Below, piece by piece: positions 25,288 through 33,694 of a stretch of DNA of 64,000 bases. A program made the translations under genes and the position numbers. The notes under the pieces were generated by a model. That model searched no databases and was not told the origin of the DNA. It saw only the letters and a program-made list of their open reading frames with translations. Numbering within the stretch: the stretch's first letter is position 1; the number at the start of each line of letters is the position of its first letter. This stretch comes from Iocasia fonsfrigidae (GTDB taxonomy: Bacteria; Bacillota; Halanaerobiia; Halanaerobiales; DTU029): the NCBI RefSeq assembly GCF_017751145.1, contig NZ_CP046640.1, positions 1,406,137 through 1,470,136 on the forward strand, given 5' to 3'.

Positions 25288-26457
25288 ATGAAAAAATATA
25301 AATTATCAGATAATACATGGTCATATAAAGAAATTGAAGCAATAAATCGTGTAATTAAATCAGATAGATTTACAATGGGAAAAGAAGTTAAAGAATATGA
25401 AAAACAATTTGCGGAAAAAATTGGAAGCAAATATGCTGTTATGTCAAACTCCGGTTCTTCAGCAAATTTATTGGCTATAGGAGCATTGGTATATTCTGGG
25501 AAACTATTATCAGGCGATGAAGTGATTGTTCCTGCTGTATCATGGAGTACTACTTACTTTCCAGTTGCTCAACATAATTTAAAATTAAGATTTGTAGATA
25601 TTGATGCAGATACGTATAATATTGATGTAACAAAGGTGGAGAGTGCAATAACAGATAGAACAAAAGCAATTCTTTCTGTAAATTTGTTAGGCAACCCAAA
25701 CGAATATAAAGAAATTTTACAAATTTGTAAAAAACATAATTTAATTCTTATAGAAGATAGCTGTGAATCATTAGGTGGCAAGTACAAAGATAAATTATTG
25801 GGAACATTTGGTTTACTAGGGACTTACTCAACATTTTATTCCCATCATCTGTGTACAATGGAAGGTGGTGTAACAGTAACGAATGATGAAGAACTTTATC
25901 ATTATTTATTATGTATTAGAGCCCACGGTTGGACAAGAAATTTACCTAATGATAGTAAAATATATTCTAAGAATAATGATGACTTTTATGAGCAATTTAA
26001 TTTTATTATGCCCGGTTATAATTTGCGCCCTTTAGAAATGGAAGCAGCAATAGGAATAGAACAATTAAAGAAGTTAGACAAGATAATTGAACAACGGAAA
26101 AAGAATGCTCGATATTTTTTAAAGCGTATTAGAGAAGTAAATAATATTAAACCACAAATGGAAATTGAAGAATCTTCTTGGTTTGGTTTTGGAATGGTTA
26201 TTGGTGAAAATTTAGATTTGCGTAAATGTGTTGTTGAGGCTCTAAAGAAAAATGATATAGAAGTAAGACCAATTGTTGCAGGGAATTTTACTAAGAACTT
26301 TGCAGTAAAATATTTGGATTATACAATTTATAAAAAATTGACAAATGCAGATATAATTCATCATAATGGTTTATTTGTTGGTAATCACAGCAAGAATATT
26401 CGAGAAGAAATAGATATACTAATTAATGTTTTGAAAGGAGTCTTAAATGATAGATAA
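25288..26457 (+). CDS. ColD/E1-type PLP 3-dehydratase (GDP-4-keto-6-deoxymannose 3-dehydratase-like)
   Basis: An aspartate-aminotransferase-fold enzyme of 389 residues. The position of the PLP lysine is taken by histidine: H187 in FYSHHLCTMEGG. That change separates the 3-deoxygenating enzymes (ColD, and E1/RfbH) from ordinary sugar aminotransferases. It lacks the iron-sulphur cysteines expected of E1. Its neighbours Fcl/ColC and Gmd act on GDP-sugars, so GDP-4-keto-3,6-dideoxymannose, the colitose precursor, is the likely product. A GGAGG site precedes ATG, and the gene overlaps the next by 11 bases. Confidence 0.83.
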   Translation: MKKYKLSDNTWSYKEIEAINRVIKSDRFTMGKEVKEYEKQFAEKIGSKYAVMSNSGSSANLLAIGALVYSGKLLSGDEVIVPAVSWSTTYFPVAQHNLKLRFVDIDADTYNIDVTKVESAITDRTKAILSVNLLGNPNEYKEILQICKKHNLILIEDSCESLGGKYKDKLLGTFGLLGTYSTFYSHHLCTMEGGVTVTNDEELYHYLLCIRAHGWTRNLPNDSKIYSKNNDDFYEQFNFIMPGYNLRPLEMEAAIGIEQLKKLDKIIEQRKKNARYFLKRIREVNNIKPQMEIEESSWFGFGMVIGENLDLRKCVVEALKKNDIEVRPIVAGNFTKNFAVKYLDYTIYKKLTNADIIHHNGLFVGNHSKNIREEIDILINVLKGVLNDR

Positions 26458-27382
26458 ATATGCTAAAATATTTATTGCTGGACGAAATGGAATGGTGGGT
26501 TCATCAATAGAAAATGGATTTAAAAAAAGGGGATATAAAAATATTATAGGCCTAAGTTCAAGTGAATTAGATTTAACTAAACAATTAGCTGTGAAAGAAT
26601 ACTTTTTAAATCAAAAACCAGAATATGTCATTTTAGCAGCAGCAAAAGTCGGCGGAATAATGGCAAATATGCAATCACCTGCTGAATTTTTATACGATAA
26701 TTTAGCTATACAGAATAATGTTATACATTATGCTTATAAATATAAAGCAAAAAAACTTTTATTCTTAGCTTCTTCATGTATATATCCTCGTATGTCACCT
26801 CAGCCTATGAAAGAAGAGTATTTGATGGATGGAAAATTAGAACCGACCAATGAAGGATATGCAATTGCAAAAATTGCAGGTTTAAAAATGTGTCAAATGT
26901 ATAATAAGCAATATAATGTAGATTTTATTAGTGTTATGCCATGTAATGTTTATGGAATAGGTGATAATTTTGATCTAGAAAAATCTCATGTTGTAGCTGC
27001 TTTAATCAGAAAATTTCATGAAGCAAAATTAAAAAAGAAAAAATTTGTAGAGGTTTGGGGTACTGGGAATGCCCGTCGAGAATTGATATTTAATGAAGAT
27101 TTAGCAGATGCTTGTTTATTTTTATTTGAATCTTATACAGGAAACGATCTTTTTAATATAGGAACTGGTATAGATATTTCAATTAAGAAATTAGCTCATC
27201 TTATTAAACAAGTTGTAGGATATAAGGGAATTATTAAATTTGATATAACAAAACCAGATGGTATGCCACAAAAATTATTAGATGTTTCACGGCTAAGGGA
27301 TGCTGGATGGATTTATAAAACTAGTTTGGAGGAAGGGTTAAAGAAGACATATAGTTGGTTTCTTGAACAGCAAGGCAATTAA
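26447..27382 (+). CDS. GDP-L-fucose synthase / GDP-L-colitose synthase-like epimerase-reductase
   Basis: An SDR-fold protein of 311 residues. GRNGMVGSS near the start binds NADPH, AAKVGGIMANMQSP and SSCIYPR are characteristic of GDP-fucose synthases, and YAIAK carries the Tyr-Lys pair. The family does a 3,5-epimerisation and 4-reduction; ColC relatives do a 5-epimerisation and 4-reduction on the 3-deoxy sugar. The overlap with the ColD-like gene favours the colitose role, but fucose production is not excluded. Confidence 0.88.
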   Translation: MIDKYAKIFIAGRNGMVGSSIENGFKKRGYKNIIGLSSSELDLTKQLAVKEYFLNQKPEYVILAAAKVGGIMANMQSPAEFLYDNLAIQNNVIHYAYKYKAKKLLFLASSCIYPRMSPQPMKEEYLMDGKLEPTNEGYAIAKIAGLKMCQMYNKQYNVDFISVMPCNVYGIGDNFDLEKSHVVAALIRKFHEAKLKKKKFVEVWGTGNARRELIFNEDLADACLFLFESYTGNDLFNIGTGIDISIKKLAHLIKQVVGYKGIIKFDITKPDGMPQKLLDVSRLRDAGWIYKTSLEEGLKKTYSWFLEQQGN

Positions 27383-27559
27383 TATTCTATTCTCCCAAAT
27401 TAGCTATACATTTGGGATGCTTATGTTTGTAAGAAAGGAATAACTATTACTTCTAGTTGAAGTACGACTGTTAGAAAAAATGTAAAAGCGACTAAATCTG
27501 ACAGTTTTTTATAGGAGTTTGAGTTGATATATATTTTGATTTGATAAGGTGGTGAGTAT

Positions 27560-28588
27560 ATGAAGAGAGCATTAATAACTGGTATTACTGGACAGGATGG
27601 TTCATATTTGGCAGAGTTTTTATTAGAGAAGGGTTATGAAGTACATGGAATTATAAGAAGAACATCTGTATTGAATACCCAAAGAATTGACCATATATAT
27701 CAGGATCAACATGGTAAAGGTGTCATGTTATTTTTGTATTATGGGGATATGGTTGACTCCAGTAGTATTAGCAGGTTAATGGCAAAAATAAATCCTGCTG
27801 AAATATATAATCTTGCTGCCCAAAGCCATGTAGCAGTATCTTTTGAAATTCCGGAATATACAGCGCAAGTAGATGCACTTGGAACACTGAGGCTGTTGGA
27901 AGCAATTAAGAATCTAGGGATAGAAACACGTTTTTATCAAGCCTCAACCAGTGAACTATATGGAAAAGCATGTAAGGTTCCCCAGAATGAAAATACACCT
28001 TTTTATCCCCGTAGTCCCTATGCTGTGGCTAAATTATACTCTTATTGGATTGTAAAGAATTACCGGGAAGCCTATGGTATGTATGCGGTTAATGGTATTT
28101 TATTTAATCATGAGTCACCCCGTCGTGGAAAGCATTTTGTTACCCGTAAGATAAGCAGAGCAGCAGCCAGGATAGCTAAAGGGCAGCAAAAAAAGTTATA
28201 TCTTGGAAATCTAAATGCAAAACGTGATTGGGGATATGCCAGGGATTATGTAGAGATGATGTGGATGATGTTACAGCAGGAAAAACCGGAAGATTATATT
28301 GTGGCTAGCGGAGAAACTCATACAGTTAGAGAATTTGCAGAACTGGCCTTTAAATATGTAGGAATAGATTTAGAATGGTCTGGTAAGGGGATAGAAGAAA
28401 AGGGAATTGATAAACAAACTGGAGAGATAATAATTCAAGTTGATCCTAGGTATTTTAGACCAACAGAAGTAGATATACTAATCGGTGATTCATCCAAGGC
28501 AAAAGAAAAATTGGGTTGGGAGCCGAAACTAACCTTTAATGAATTGGTTAAAATTATGGTAGAATCTGATTTAAGAATTATTGAATAA
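27560..28588 (+). CDS. gmd: GDP-mannose 4,6-dehydratase
   Basis: Converts GDP-mannose to GDP-4-keto-6-deoxymannose, the shared precursor of fucose and colitose. [15 protein letters not shown] binds [12 protein letters not shown] and SPYAVAK are the catalytic elements, and [16 protein letters not shown] is the diagnostic Gmd segment. Length (342 aa) is normal. GGTGGTGAG precedes ATG. The 177-base gap before it holds a CCCAAAT/ATTTGGG hairpin (about 27396-27417) without a strong T-tract. Confidence 0.96.
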   Translation: MKRALITGITGQDGSYLAEFLLEKGYEVHGIIRRTSVLNTQRIDHIYQDQHGKGVMLFLYYGDMVDSSSISRLMAKINPAEIYNLAAQSHVAVSFEIPEYTAQVDALGTLRLLEAIKNLGIETRFYQASTSELYGKACKVPQNENTPFYPRSPYAVAKLYSYWIVKNYREAYGMYAVNGILFNHESPRRGKHFVTRKISRAAARIAKGQQKKLYLGNLNAKRDWGYARDYVEMMWMMLQQEKPEDYIVASGETHTVREFAELAFKYVGIDLEWSGKGIEEKGIDKQTGEIIIQVDPRYFRPTEVDILIGDSSKAKEKLGWEPKLTFNELVKIMVESDLRIIE

Positions 28589-28739
28589 AAGGGTATGTTA
28601 AGGGGGGATAAATAAAAAATTGGCTGGAAAGCAAAAATCGGTTTATGTGAAGCTATAATAATGACCTATGAGTATATATAGTGAAGTAAATGCAAGCAGA
28701 TAATTAAAGAGACGAGGCAGGGTATTTATCATAATTCAC

Positions 28740-28817
28740 TTGACAGTGAGAATGGTTTTCAATATAATTAGATTAAGAAAGGGATTTTTTATACTTAATT
28801 GAAAATTGTTCTCAATA
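28740..28817 (+). promoter_or_regulatory. feoAB promoter with two Fur-like boxes
   Basis: TTGACA (28740-28745) and TATAAT (28763-28768) are spaced by 17 bases. The box TGAGAATGGTTTTCAAT (28747-28763) fills the spacer, and a second, inverted-looking box (28799-28817, TTGAAAATTGTTCTCAATA) lies downstream. Binding there would block RNA polymerase, which fits iron repression. Confidence 0.8.
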
Positions 28818-28835
28818 ATAATGGAGGGTGAGATT

Positions 28836-29057
28836 ATGACATTAGCTGAAGTAAGAAGGGGAGAGAGGTTTAATATAAAATATATTCCAGATGATTTAGT
28901 AAGGGTACAGGCATTGAGGTTTGGTATATCTGAAGGTGCTGTTCTTTCATGTCATGAAAAGGTGCCGGGAGGACCAGTTATTATTAAAAGGAATCTTCAG
29001 GAAATAGCAGTTGGTAGAAACCTGGCCAGTAATATTATTATAGAAAAGGAGAATTAA
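28836..29057 (+). CDS. feoA: Ferrous iron transport protein A
   Basis: A 73-residue SH3-like protein that partners FeoB. MTLAEVRRGERFNIKYI, LRFGISEGAVLSCHEKVPGG and the late VGRNLASNIII are typical. The start is the ATG behind GGAGGGTG; upstream frame belongs to the regulatory region. The stop is one base before feoB. Confidence 0.92.
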   Translation: MTLAEVRRGERFNIKYIPDDLVRVQALRFGISEGAVLSCHEKVPGGPVIIKRNLQEIAVGRNLASNIIIEKEN

Positions 29058-29058
29058 T

Positions 29059-30918
29059 ATGGCCTGTCATCACAAAAATAGCCATCACAAATTAGACCTG
29101 GAAGACAGCAGTAAAAAACTTGTCCTGGTAGGCAACCCGAATGTGGGGAAATCTATCTTTTTTAATTACCTGACAGGTATTTATGTAGCTGTTTCAAATT
29201 ATCCGGGCACAACCCTGGATATTACTAAAGGGAGGTATCAGGACTTTACTGTTCTTGATACACCTGGTGTTTATGGTGTTTCTTCCTTTAATGATGAGGA
29301 GATAGTGGCCAGGGATGTTATTATGGCAGCAGATATAGTGGTGAATGTAGTTGATGCTGTTCATTTAGAAAGGGATTTATTTCTTACCCAGCAGATAATT
29401 GATATGGGTATTCCTGTTATTATTGCCCTTAATATGATGGATGAGGCAGAAAAAAATGGTTTATCAATCGATATAGATAGATTAAGCAGTGAATTGGGTG
29501 TCCCAGTTATACCAACAACAGCTGTCAGTGGAAAGGGGTTATCTGAGCTTAAGGCCTCTTTAAATAGGGCTAGAGTAGGTGAGAGTATTTTTGAAAAGCA
29601 TAATGAGTTAACAGAAAAGCTAGCTAAGATGAATGAAGAAACTACCTCTACAAGGGATGCCTTATTAATATTAGAGGGTGACCCACATCTGGCAGATAGA
29701 TATAGGCTTAAGCCAATGAATTTTCGGGAAGAAATTTATAGAATCAGAAGAAAAAGGGTAGATCAAATTATTGATAATGTTGTCAGTGACCTCAATGATG
29801 GTAAAGGTGTTAAAGCTACTTTAAGTAGGATGATGGTTAATCCAGTAACAGGTGTTCCCCTCTTGTTGATTACCCTGTATATCTTATATCAGTTAATAGG
29901 AGTTTTTATTGCTCAGACAGTGGTAGGTCTTACAGAAGAGGCATTCTTCCTGGAAATCTATGAACCATTTATAAGGAATCTAGTCAGCAGGGTAATACCA
30001 GCTGCTTCTTTTACGAGTAAGTTACTTATTGGTGAATTCGGTATTTTGACAATGGCGGTTACCTATGTTTTTGGATTATTATTACCTTTAGTAATCGGGT
30101 TTTATTTCTTTCTATCTATACTTGAGGATTCGGGGTATATGCCCAGGATTGCAGCCCTTGTAGATAGGACCTTGACTTCTTTAGGGCTTAATGGAAGGGC
30201 GATTATCCCCATGCTGCTTGGCTTTGGTTGTGTTACAATGGCAACGATAACTACCAGACTGCTGGGGTCAAAGAGGGAACGTATTATTGCTATATTCTTA
30301 TTAGGATTAGCTATCCCCTGTTCTGCCCAACTTGGTGTAATTGTTGGTTTGATTTCCCCCTTAGGAGTGAAGTATTTTTTGATCTATGTATTTGTTCTTC
30401 TGTTAGTTTATGTCTTATCAGGTACATTCCTGAATAAGGTTTTACCAGGGAAGTCAACTGACTTATTAATAGATTTACCCCCTTTACGAATACCTAGGAT
30501 TGGCAATGTTTTAAATAAAACCCGCATAAAATCTTTTGCCTTTATTAAGGAAGCAGGCCCTATCTTTGTACTGGGTGCTGTGATAATTACTGTCTTACAG
30601 GAAACAGGTATTTTAATATATATACAGGAGCTGGTTGCTCCTATAACTATAGGTTGGTTGAGATTGCCCCCTGAGGTGGCTACTGCCTTTGTAATGGGTA
30701 TAATTAGGCGTGATTTTGGTGCTGCTGGGCTTAATTCACTGGCTATGACCCCTTCCCAGACAACAGTAGCCCTTATTACGATAACCCTATTTGTACCCTG
30801 TATTGCAGCGATGATGATCATGGTTAAGGAGAGGAACTGGAAAGAGGCTACGGCTATCTGGTTTGGCAGCTGGTTTACAGCTTTTATTGTTGGTGGTTTG
30901 GTAGCATTATTTATTTAG
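29059..30918 (+). CDS. feoB: Ferrous iron transporter B
   Basis: A GTP-gated ferrous iron permease in the inner membrane. The G-domain motifs are GNPNVGKS (G1), YPGTTLD (G2 region), DTPGVYG (G3) and NMMD (G4). A helical linker follows, and from about residue 270 there are some eight or more hydrophobic segments with two related gate blocks (FLSILEDSGYMPR and the later AAGLNSLAM). The N-terminus is His-rich (CHHKNSHHK), which may bind metal. At 619 residues it is a short-form FeoB. Regulation by the Fur-like boxes upstream is inferred. Confidence 0.97.
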   Translation: MACHHKNSHHKLDLEDSSKKLVLVGNPNVGKSIFFNYLTGIYVAVSNYPGTTLDITKGRYQDFTVLDTPGVYGVSSFNDEEIVARDVIMAADIVVNVVDAVHLERDLFLTQQIIDMGIPVIIALNMMDEAEKNGLSIDIDRLSSELGVPVIPTTAVSGKGLSELKASLNRARVGESIFEKHNELTEKLAKMNEETTSTRDALLILEGDPHLADRYRLKPMNFREEIYRIRRKRVDQIIDNVVSDLNDGKGVKATLSRMMVNPVTGVPLLLITLYILYQLIGVFIAQTVVGLTEEAFFLEIYEPFIRNLVSRVIPAASFTSKLLIGEFGILTMAVTYVFGLLLPLVIGFYFFLSILEDSGYMPRIAALVDRTLTSLGLNGRAIIPMLLGFGCVTMATITTRLLGSKRERIIAIFLLGLAIPCSAQLGVIVGLISPLGVKYFLIYVFVLLLVYVLSGTFLNKVLPGKSTDLLIDLPPLRIPRIGNVLNKTRIKSFAFIKEAGPIFVLGAVIITVLQETGILIYIQELVAPITIGWLRLPPEVATAFVMGIIRRDFGAAGLNSLAMTPSQTTVALITITLFVPCIAAMMIMVKERNWKEATAIWFGSWFTAFIVGGLVALFI

Positions 30919-30944
30919 TTTCTTTATATTTATTAAATTGAGGG

Positions 30945-31100
30945 GTGATTATTATCAATTGCACAGCAGATGGCCATCGTATTTGTCCACAATGTGCTTA
31001 TAAAATAAAGGATCCGGAAGAATACCGCTGTCCCAGGTGTAATAGGTTATTATTATTAAAGTGTTCGGAATGTAAGAAATGTTCATTTGGAAGGAAATAA
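30945..31100 (+). CDS. 51-residue Cys-rich zinc-ribbon-like protein
   Basis: Follows feoB by 26 bases. The frame, from a GTG, has cysteines in CPQC, CPRC and CSECKKC, spaced like a zinc ribbon or a small metal site. No membrane segment is present, so it differs from the common FeoB-associated Cys-rich membrane protein. The start is uncertain: GTG lies within the ribosome-site-like GAGGGGTG, and an ATT just after it would have better spacing. Confidence 0.65.
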   Translation: MIIINCTADGHRICPQCAYKIKDPEEYRCPRCNRLLLLKCSECKKCSFGRK

Positions 31101-31180
31101 TGATAAAGTTAATTAAGGATTAAGATTTTGTTTGAAATTATTATCTGCTGGGTTTATAATATGACAGAGGGGGTTGTCTT

Positions 31181-31624
31181 ATGATTGAGAAGGGACAGAT
31201 TATAAATACAAATGATAGTATGGCAACAGTGCGGATAAGGCGGCATTCTCTGTGTAGTAAATGTACTAATAAATGTGGTCTTGCTCGACAGGACAGTCAT
31301 GAGGTTGATGAAATTGAAGTTGAGGTTGATAATGAAATTGGTGCCAGGGTAGGTAATCAGGTTAAGATAGAGATGGGTGAGCAGTCACTGGTTTTAAGTT
31401 CTTTAATAGTCTATCTTTTCCCTTTAGTTGCCTTGATAGCCGGTTATTTTATAGCTGCCTATTTTGCCTCTTATTTTACTACGTTATCTTCTGAGACAGC
31501 AGGGATAATTGGTTCACTTGTTTTAACAGTGGTTTCATTTATCATTTTAAGATATGCAAATAGGATTTTTGCCAGACACAGGGATTTTCAGCCTCATATA
31601 ACAGATATTATTGGTTCTGACTAG
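31181..31624 (+). CDS. RseC/SoxR-reducing-system family membrane protein
   Basis: A 147-residue protein with an N-terminal beta-rich domain carrying the cysteine set LCSKCTNKCGL and two membrane helices (about 65-90 and 95-118). This is the RseC/MucC arrangement, linked in other bacteria to electron supply for SoxR reduction or to envelope-stress signalling. ATG follows GAGGGGGTTG. It sits between feo and a terminator; a redox role next to iron uptake is reasonable but unproven. Confidence 0.88.
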   Translation: MIEKGQIINTNDSMATVRIRRHSLCSKCTNKCGLARQDSHEVDEIEVEVDNEIGARVGNQVKIEMGEQSLVLSSLIVYLFPLVALIAGYFIAAYFASYFTTLSSETAGIIGSLVLTVVSFIILRYANRIFARHRDFQPHITDIIGSD

Positions 31625-31635
31625 TTTTAATAATA

Positions 31636-31663
31636 AAACCACCTTTTTTACAGGTGGTTTTTC
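31636..31663. terminator. Intrinsic terminator between convergent genes
   Basis: AAACCACCT pairs with AGGTGGTTT around a T-rich loop, with T-tracts on both strands. It can serve the RseC-like gene and the XRE-cupin gene. Confidence 0.92.
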
Positions 31664-31665
31664 TC

Positions 31666-32220
31666 TTAGACAGGGTAATACATTGTTAGGTAAGCTATGG
31701 TAGTTTTTTCAGTAATATTTGTATATATATGTTTTTGGTCTGCATTAAAATGGATAGAATTGCCGGTTTTTATTGTGTATTCTTTTTCTCCAGTAGTCAA
31801 TTCCAGAATACCTTGATGAATAAAAATGTATTCTTCCACACCAGTAGTATGGGCTTCAGATTGGTGACTATAATGGGGTTCTAAGTCTAGAATATACATC
31901 TCTAATTTTCTCTGTTTGTCATAGGGGAATATGGGGTAGACACGGTATTTATTATTTTCATCAATGATTGGCTTAATCTCAGAAGGTGACACAATGGTGG
32001 TTTCTTGTTTATCTTCTTCAATGAAAAAAGAAAATGATACATTTAGACCTTTGGCTATCCGCCAGAGGGTATTTACTGTTGGACTTGATTTTCCCCTTTC
32101 AATTTGACCCAGCATTGATTTACTTACCCCTGTTAAGTCTTCCGCCTGGCTTAAGCTGTAGCCCTTGCTCTGCCTTAGTTTATGAAGCTTTTTTCCGATC
32201 AATAATTCAGGATTATTCAT
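31666..32220 (-). CDS. XRE-family regulator with C-terminal cupin domain
   Basis: The N-terminal helix-turn-helix (LRQSKGYSLSQAEDLTGVSK followed by MLGQIERGKSSPTVNTLWRI) binds DNA, and the C-terminal cupin (about 75-184, with HQSEAHTTGVEEYIFIHQG) should bind a small ligand. Many relatives (PuuR, SinR-like) control amine or amino-acid genes. It is divergent from azlCD, and a 16-base perfect palindrome lies between them, so it likely controls azlCD. The start is ATG with a GGGGAGAT leader. Confidence 0.9.
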   Translation of the reverse strand: MNNPELLIGKKLHKLRQSKGYSLSQAEDLTGVSKSMLGQIERGKSSPTVNTLWRIAKGLNVSFSFFIEEDKQETTIVSPSEIKPIIDENNKYRVYPIFPYDKQRKLEMYILDLEPHYSHQSEAHTTGVEEYIFIHQGILELTTGEKEYTIKTGNSIHFNADQKHIYTNITEKTTIAYLTMYYPV

Positions 32221-32279
32221 TTTATCTCCCCACTTTTATTTTAACGTATAGGTTATGTGATTTTGAAATTGCGGATAAC

Positions 32280-32396
32280 TCTTTGTTTCCCTTGTCGTGT
32301 GCTCCAGCGTCCTGCTTACGCTTACTGTCAAGAAATTATCTTCCGGTGTCCTACCTCCAGACAATTTCTAGAGTCGTTCAACAAATATATTTGTCT
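32280..32396 (+). repeat. Structured dispersed repeat, copy B
   Basis: Has CTTGTCG (32291-32297), the first 12-mer AGCGTCCTGCTT (32306-32317), an 11-bp hairpin with one mismatch (32331-32341 with 32359-32369) holding GGTGTCCTACCT, and AGTCG (32372-32376). The outer left arm is eroded; only TTTGTT still faces AACAAA. It lies between the divergent XRE-cupin and azlC genes. Confidence 0.82.
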
Positions 32397-32480
32397 GGTT
32401 AATAGCTTATTGACTAACTATGTGTAATAAATAGTTTGAGTGTTGTGCATTTTAACATACTATGATATAATATATTAATC

Positions 32481-32496
32481 ATACAATATATTGTAT
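32481..32496. promoter_or_regulatory. Perfect 16-base palindrome upstream of azlC
   Basis: ATACAATATATTGTAT is self-complementary and lies 46 bases before the azlC start, among TATAAT-like hexamers. A likely operator for the divergent XRE-cupin regulator. Confidence 0.6.
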
Positions 32497-32541
32497 AGAA
32501 TACCATTATATTATACATTATAAAGGGGGTAGAAGCAAGTC

Positions 32542-33285
32542 ATGGAAGTTGTTATAAGTGAAAAGATAAAAGATAGGGATAATTTTGTGGCTGGAGTAAG
32601 AAAAGGACTAACAATTGCTTTTGGTTATATACCAATTGCCATCGCTTTTGGAATACTTGCCCGTTCTAATGGGATACCACTACATATTATCATCGCTATG
32701 TCTATTATTGTTTATGCTGGTGCCAGTCAATTTGTGGCTGTCAAGTTAATAGCCTTAAATGCAGGATTATGGGGGATTGTTCTGGCCACATTTATTTTAA
32801 ATCTGCGTCATTTTTTAATGTCTGCTTCAGTCTCACAGAGAATCAATAAAAAGACAGCTACTGGATTACTGGCGATTATATCCTTTGGTATAACTGATGA
32901 ATCCTTTTCTTTAATATCATTAAGTGAGGAAAAGGTATTAGATGATAAATATGTCTTTGGTATTAATTTAATTGCTTATCTATCCTGGGTAGCTGGTACA
33001 GTAATAGGTGTATTTATGGGTACGACTTTACCAGAGATTATTCAATCAAGTATGGGAATAGCACTCTATAGTATGTTTATTGGTTTATTAATTCCTGCCT
33101 TAAAAAAATCCAGAAAGGTAAAAATTATTGCGCTTATTTCAATAGTCATAAGTTCTTTGATGTATTGGGGACCTTCTTTTGTTAGTTCTATTTCTGATGG
33201 GTGGAAGATAATCATTGCTACTATTACTGCTGCTGGAATAGCTGCTTTTTTCTTTTCAGATAAAGAAGAGGGGTGGAAAAGATAA
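32542..33285 (+). CDS. azlC: Branched-chain amino acid exporter large subunit AzlC
   Basis: A 247-residue inner-membrane protein with about seven or eight hydrophobic segments. GLTIAFGYIPIAIAFGILA, YAGASQFVAVKL and NLRHFLMSAS are the conserved AzlC blocks. Relatives export valine, leucine, isoleucine or analogues with AzlD. AAAGGGGGTAG precedes the ATG. It abuts azlD directly. Confidence 0.94.
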   Translation: MEVVISEKIKDRDNFVAGVRKGLTIAFGYIPIAIAFGILARSNGIPLHIIIAMSIIVYAGASQFVAVKLIALNAGLWGIVLATFILNLRHFLMSASVSQRINKKTATGLLAIISFGITDESFSLISLSEEKVLDDKYVFGINLIAYLSWVAGTVIGVFMGTTLPEIIQSSMGIALYSMFIGLLIPALKKSRKVKIIALISIVISSLMYWGPSFVSSISDGWKIIIATITAAGIAAFFFSDKEEGWKR

Positions 33286-33588
33286 ATGAATTACTGGCTG
33301 TTAATTATTGCTATGGGGGCTGTAACATACATTCCCAGAATGATACCAATGGTATTTTTGCGTGATATAGAACCCTCCCCCTTTGTAAAGAGGTTTTTGA
33401 ATTATATACCCTATGCTGCTTTAACTACCCTGATCTTTCCTGGAATATTATATTCAACTAATAATCTCTTTTCAGCACTTACCGGTGGTATAGTATCTAT
33501 CATCACAGCTTTTTATAAGGAAAATCTGCTGTTAATAGTCTTTGCCGGGATTGCCAGTGCTTTTGTAATTGAGATAGTATTATTTTAA
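33286..33588 (+). CDS. azlD: Branched-chain amino acid exporter small subunit AzlD
   Basis: A 100-residue membrane protein with three or four segments and the AzlD opening MGAVTYIPRMIPMVFL. Begins at the base after the azlC stop, so the two are co-translated. It forms the export complex with AzlC. Confidence 0.92.
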   Translation: MNYWLLIIAMGAVTYIPRMIPMVFLRDIEPSPFVKRFLNYIPYAALTTLIFPGILYSTNNLFSALTGGIVSIITAFYKENLLLIVFAGIASAFVIEIVLF

Positions 33589-33594
33589 TATAAA

Positions 33595-33631
33595 TAGCTA
33601 AAGGAGGGATTTTTTGTCCCTCCTTTGGCTA
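33595..33631 (+). terminator. Strong hairpin after azlCD
   Basis: A 15-bp stem with one G-T pair (33595-33609 with 33617-33631). The T-run is in the loop rather than the tail on the plus strand. Confidence 0.8.
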
Positions 33632-33694
33632 TATGAATATATTTTAGTAATAAAAAATCTCCATAGTAGAAATCAAAAATTAGGAAGGAGGTTT

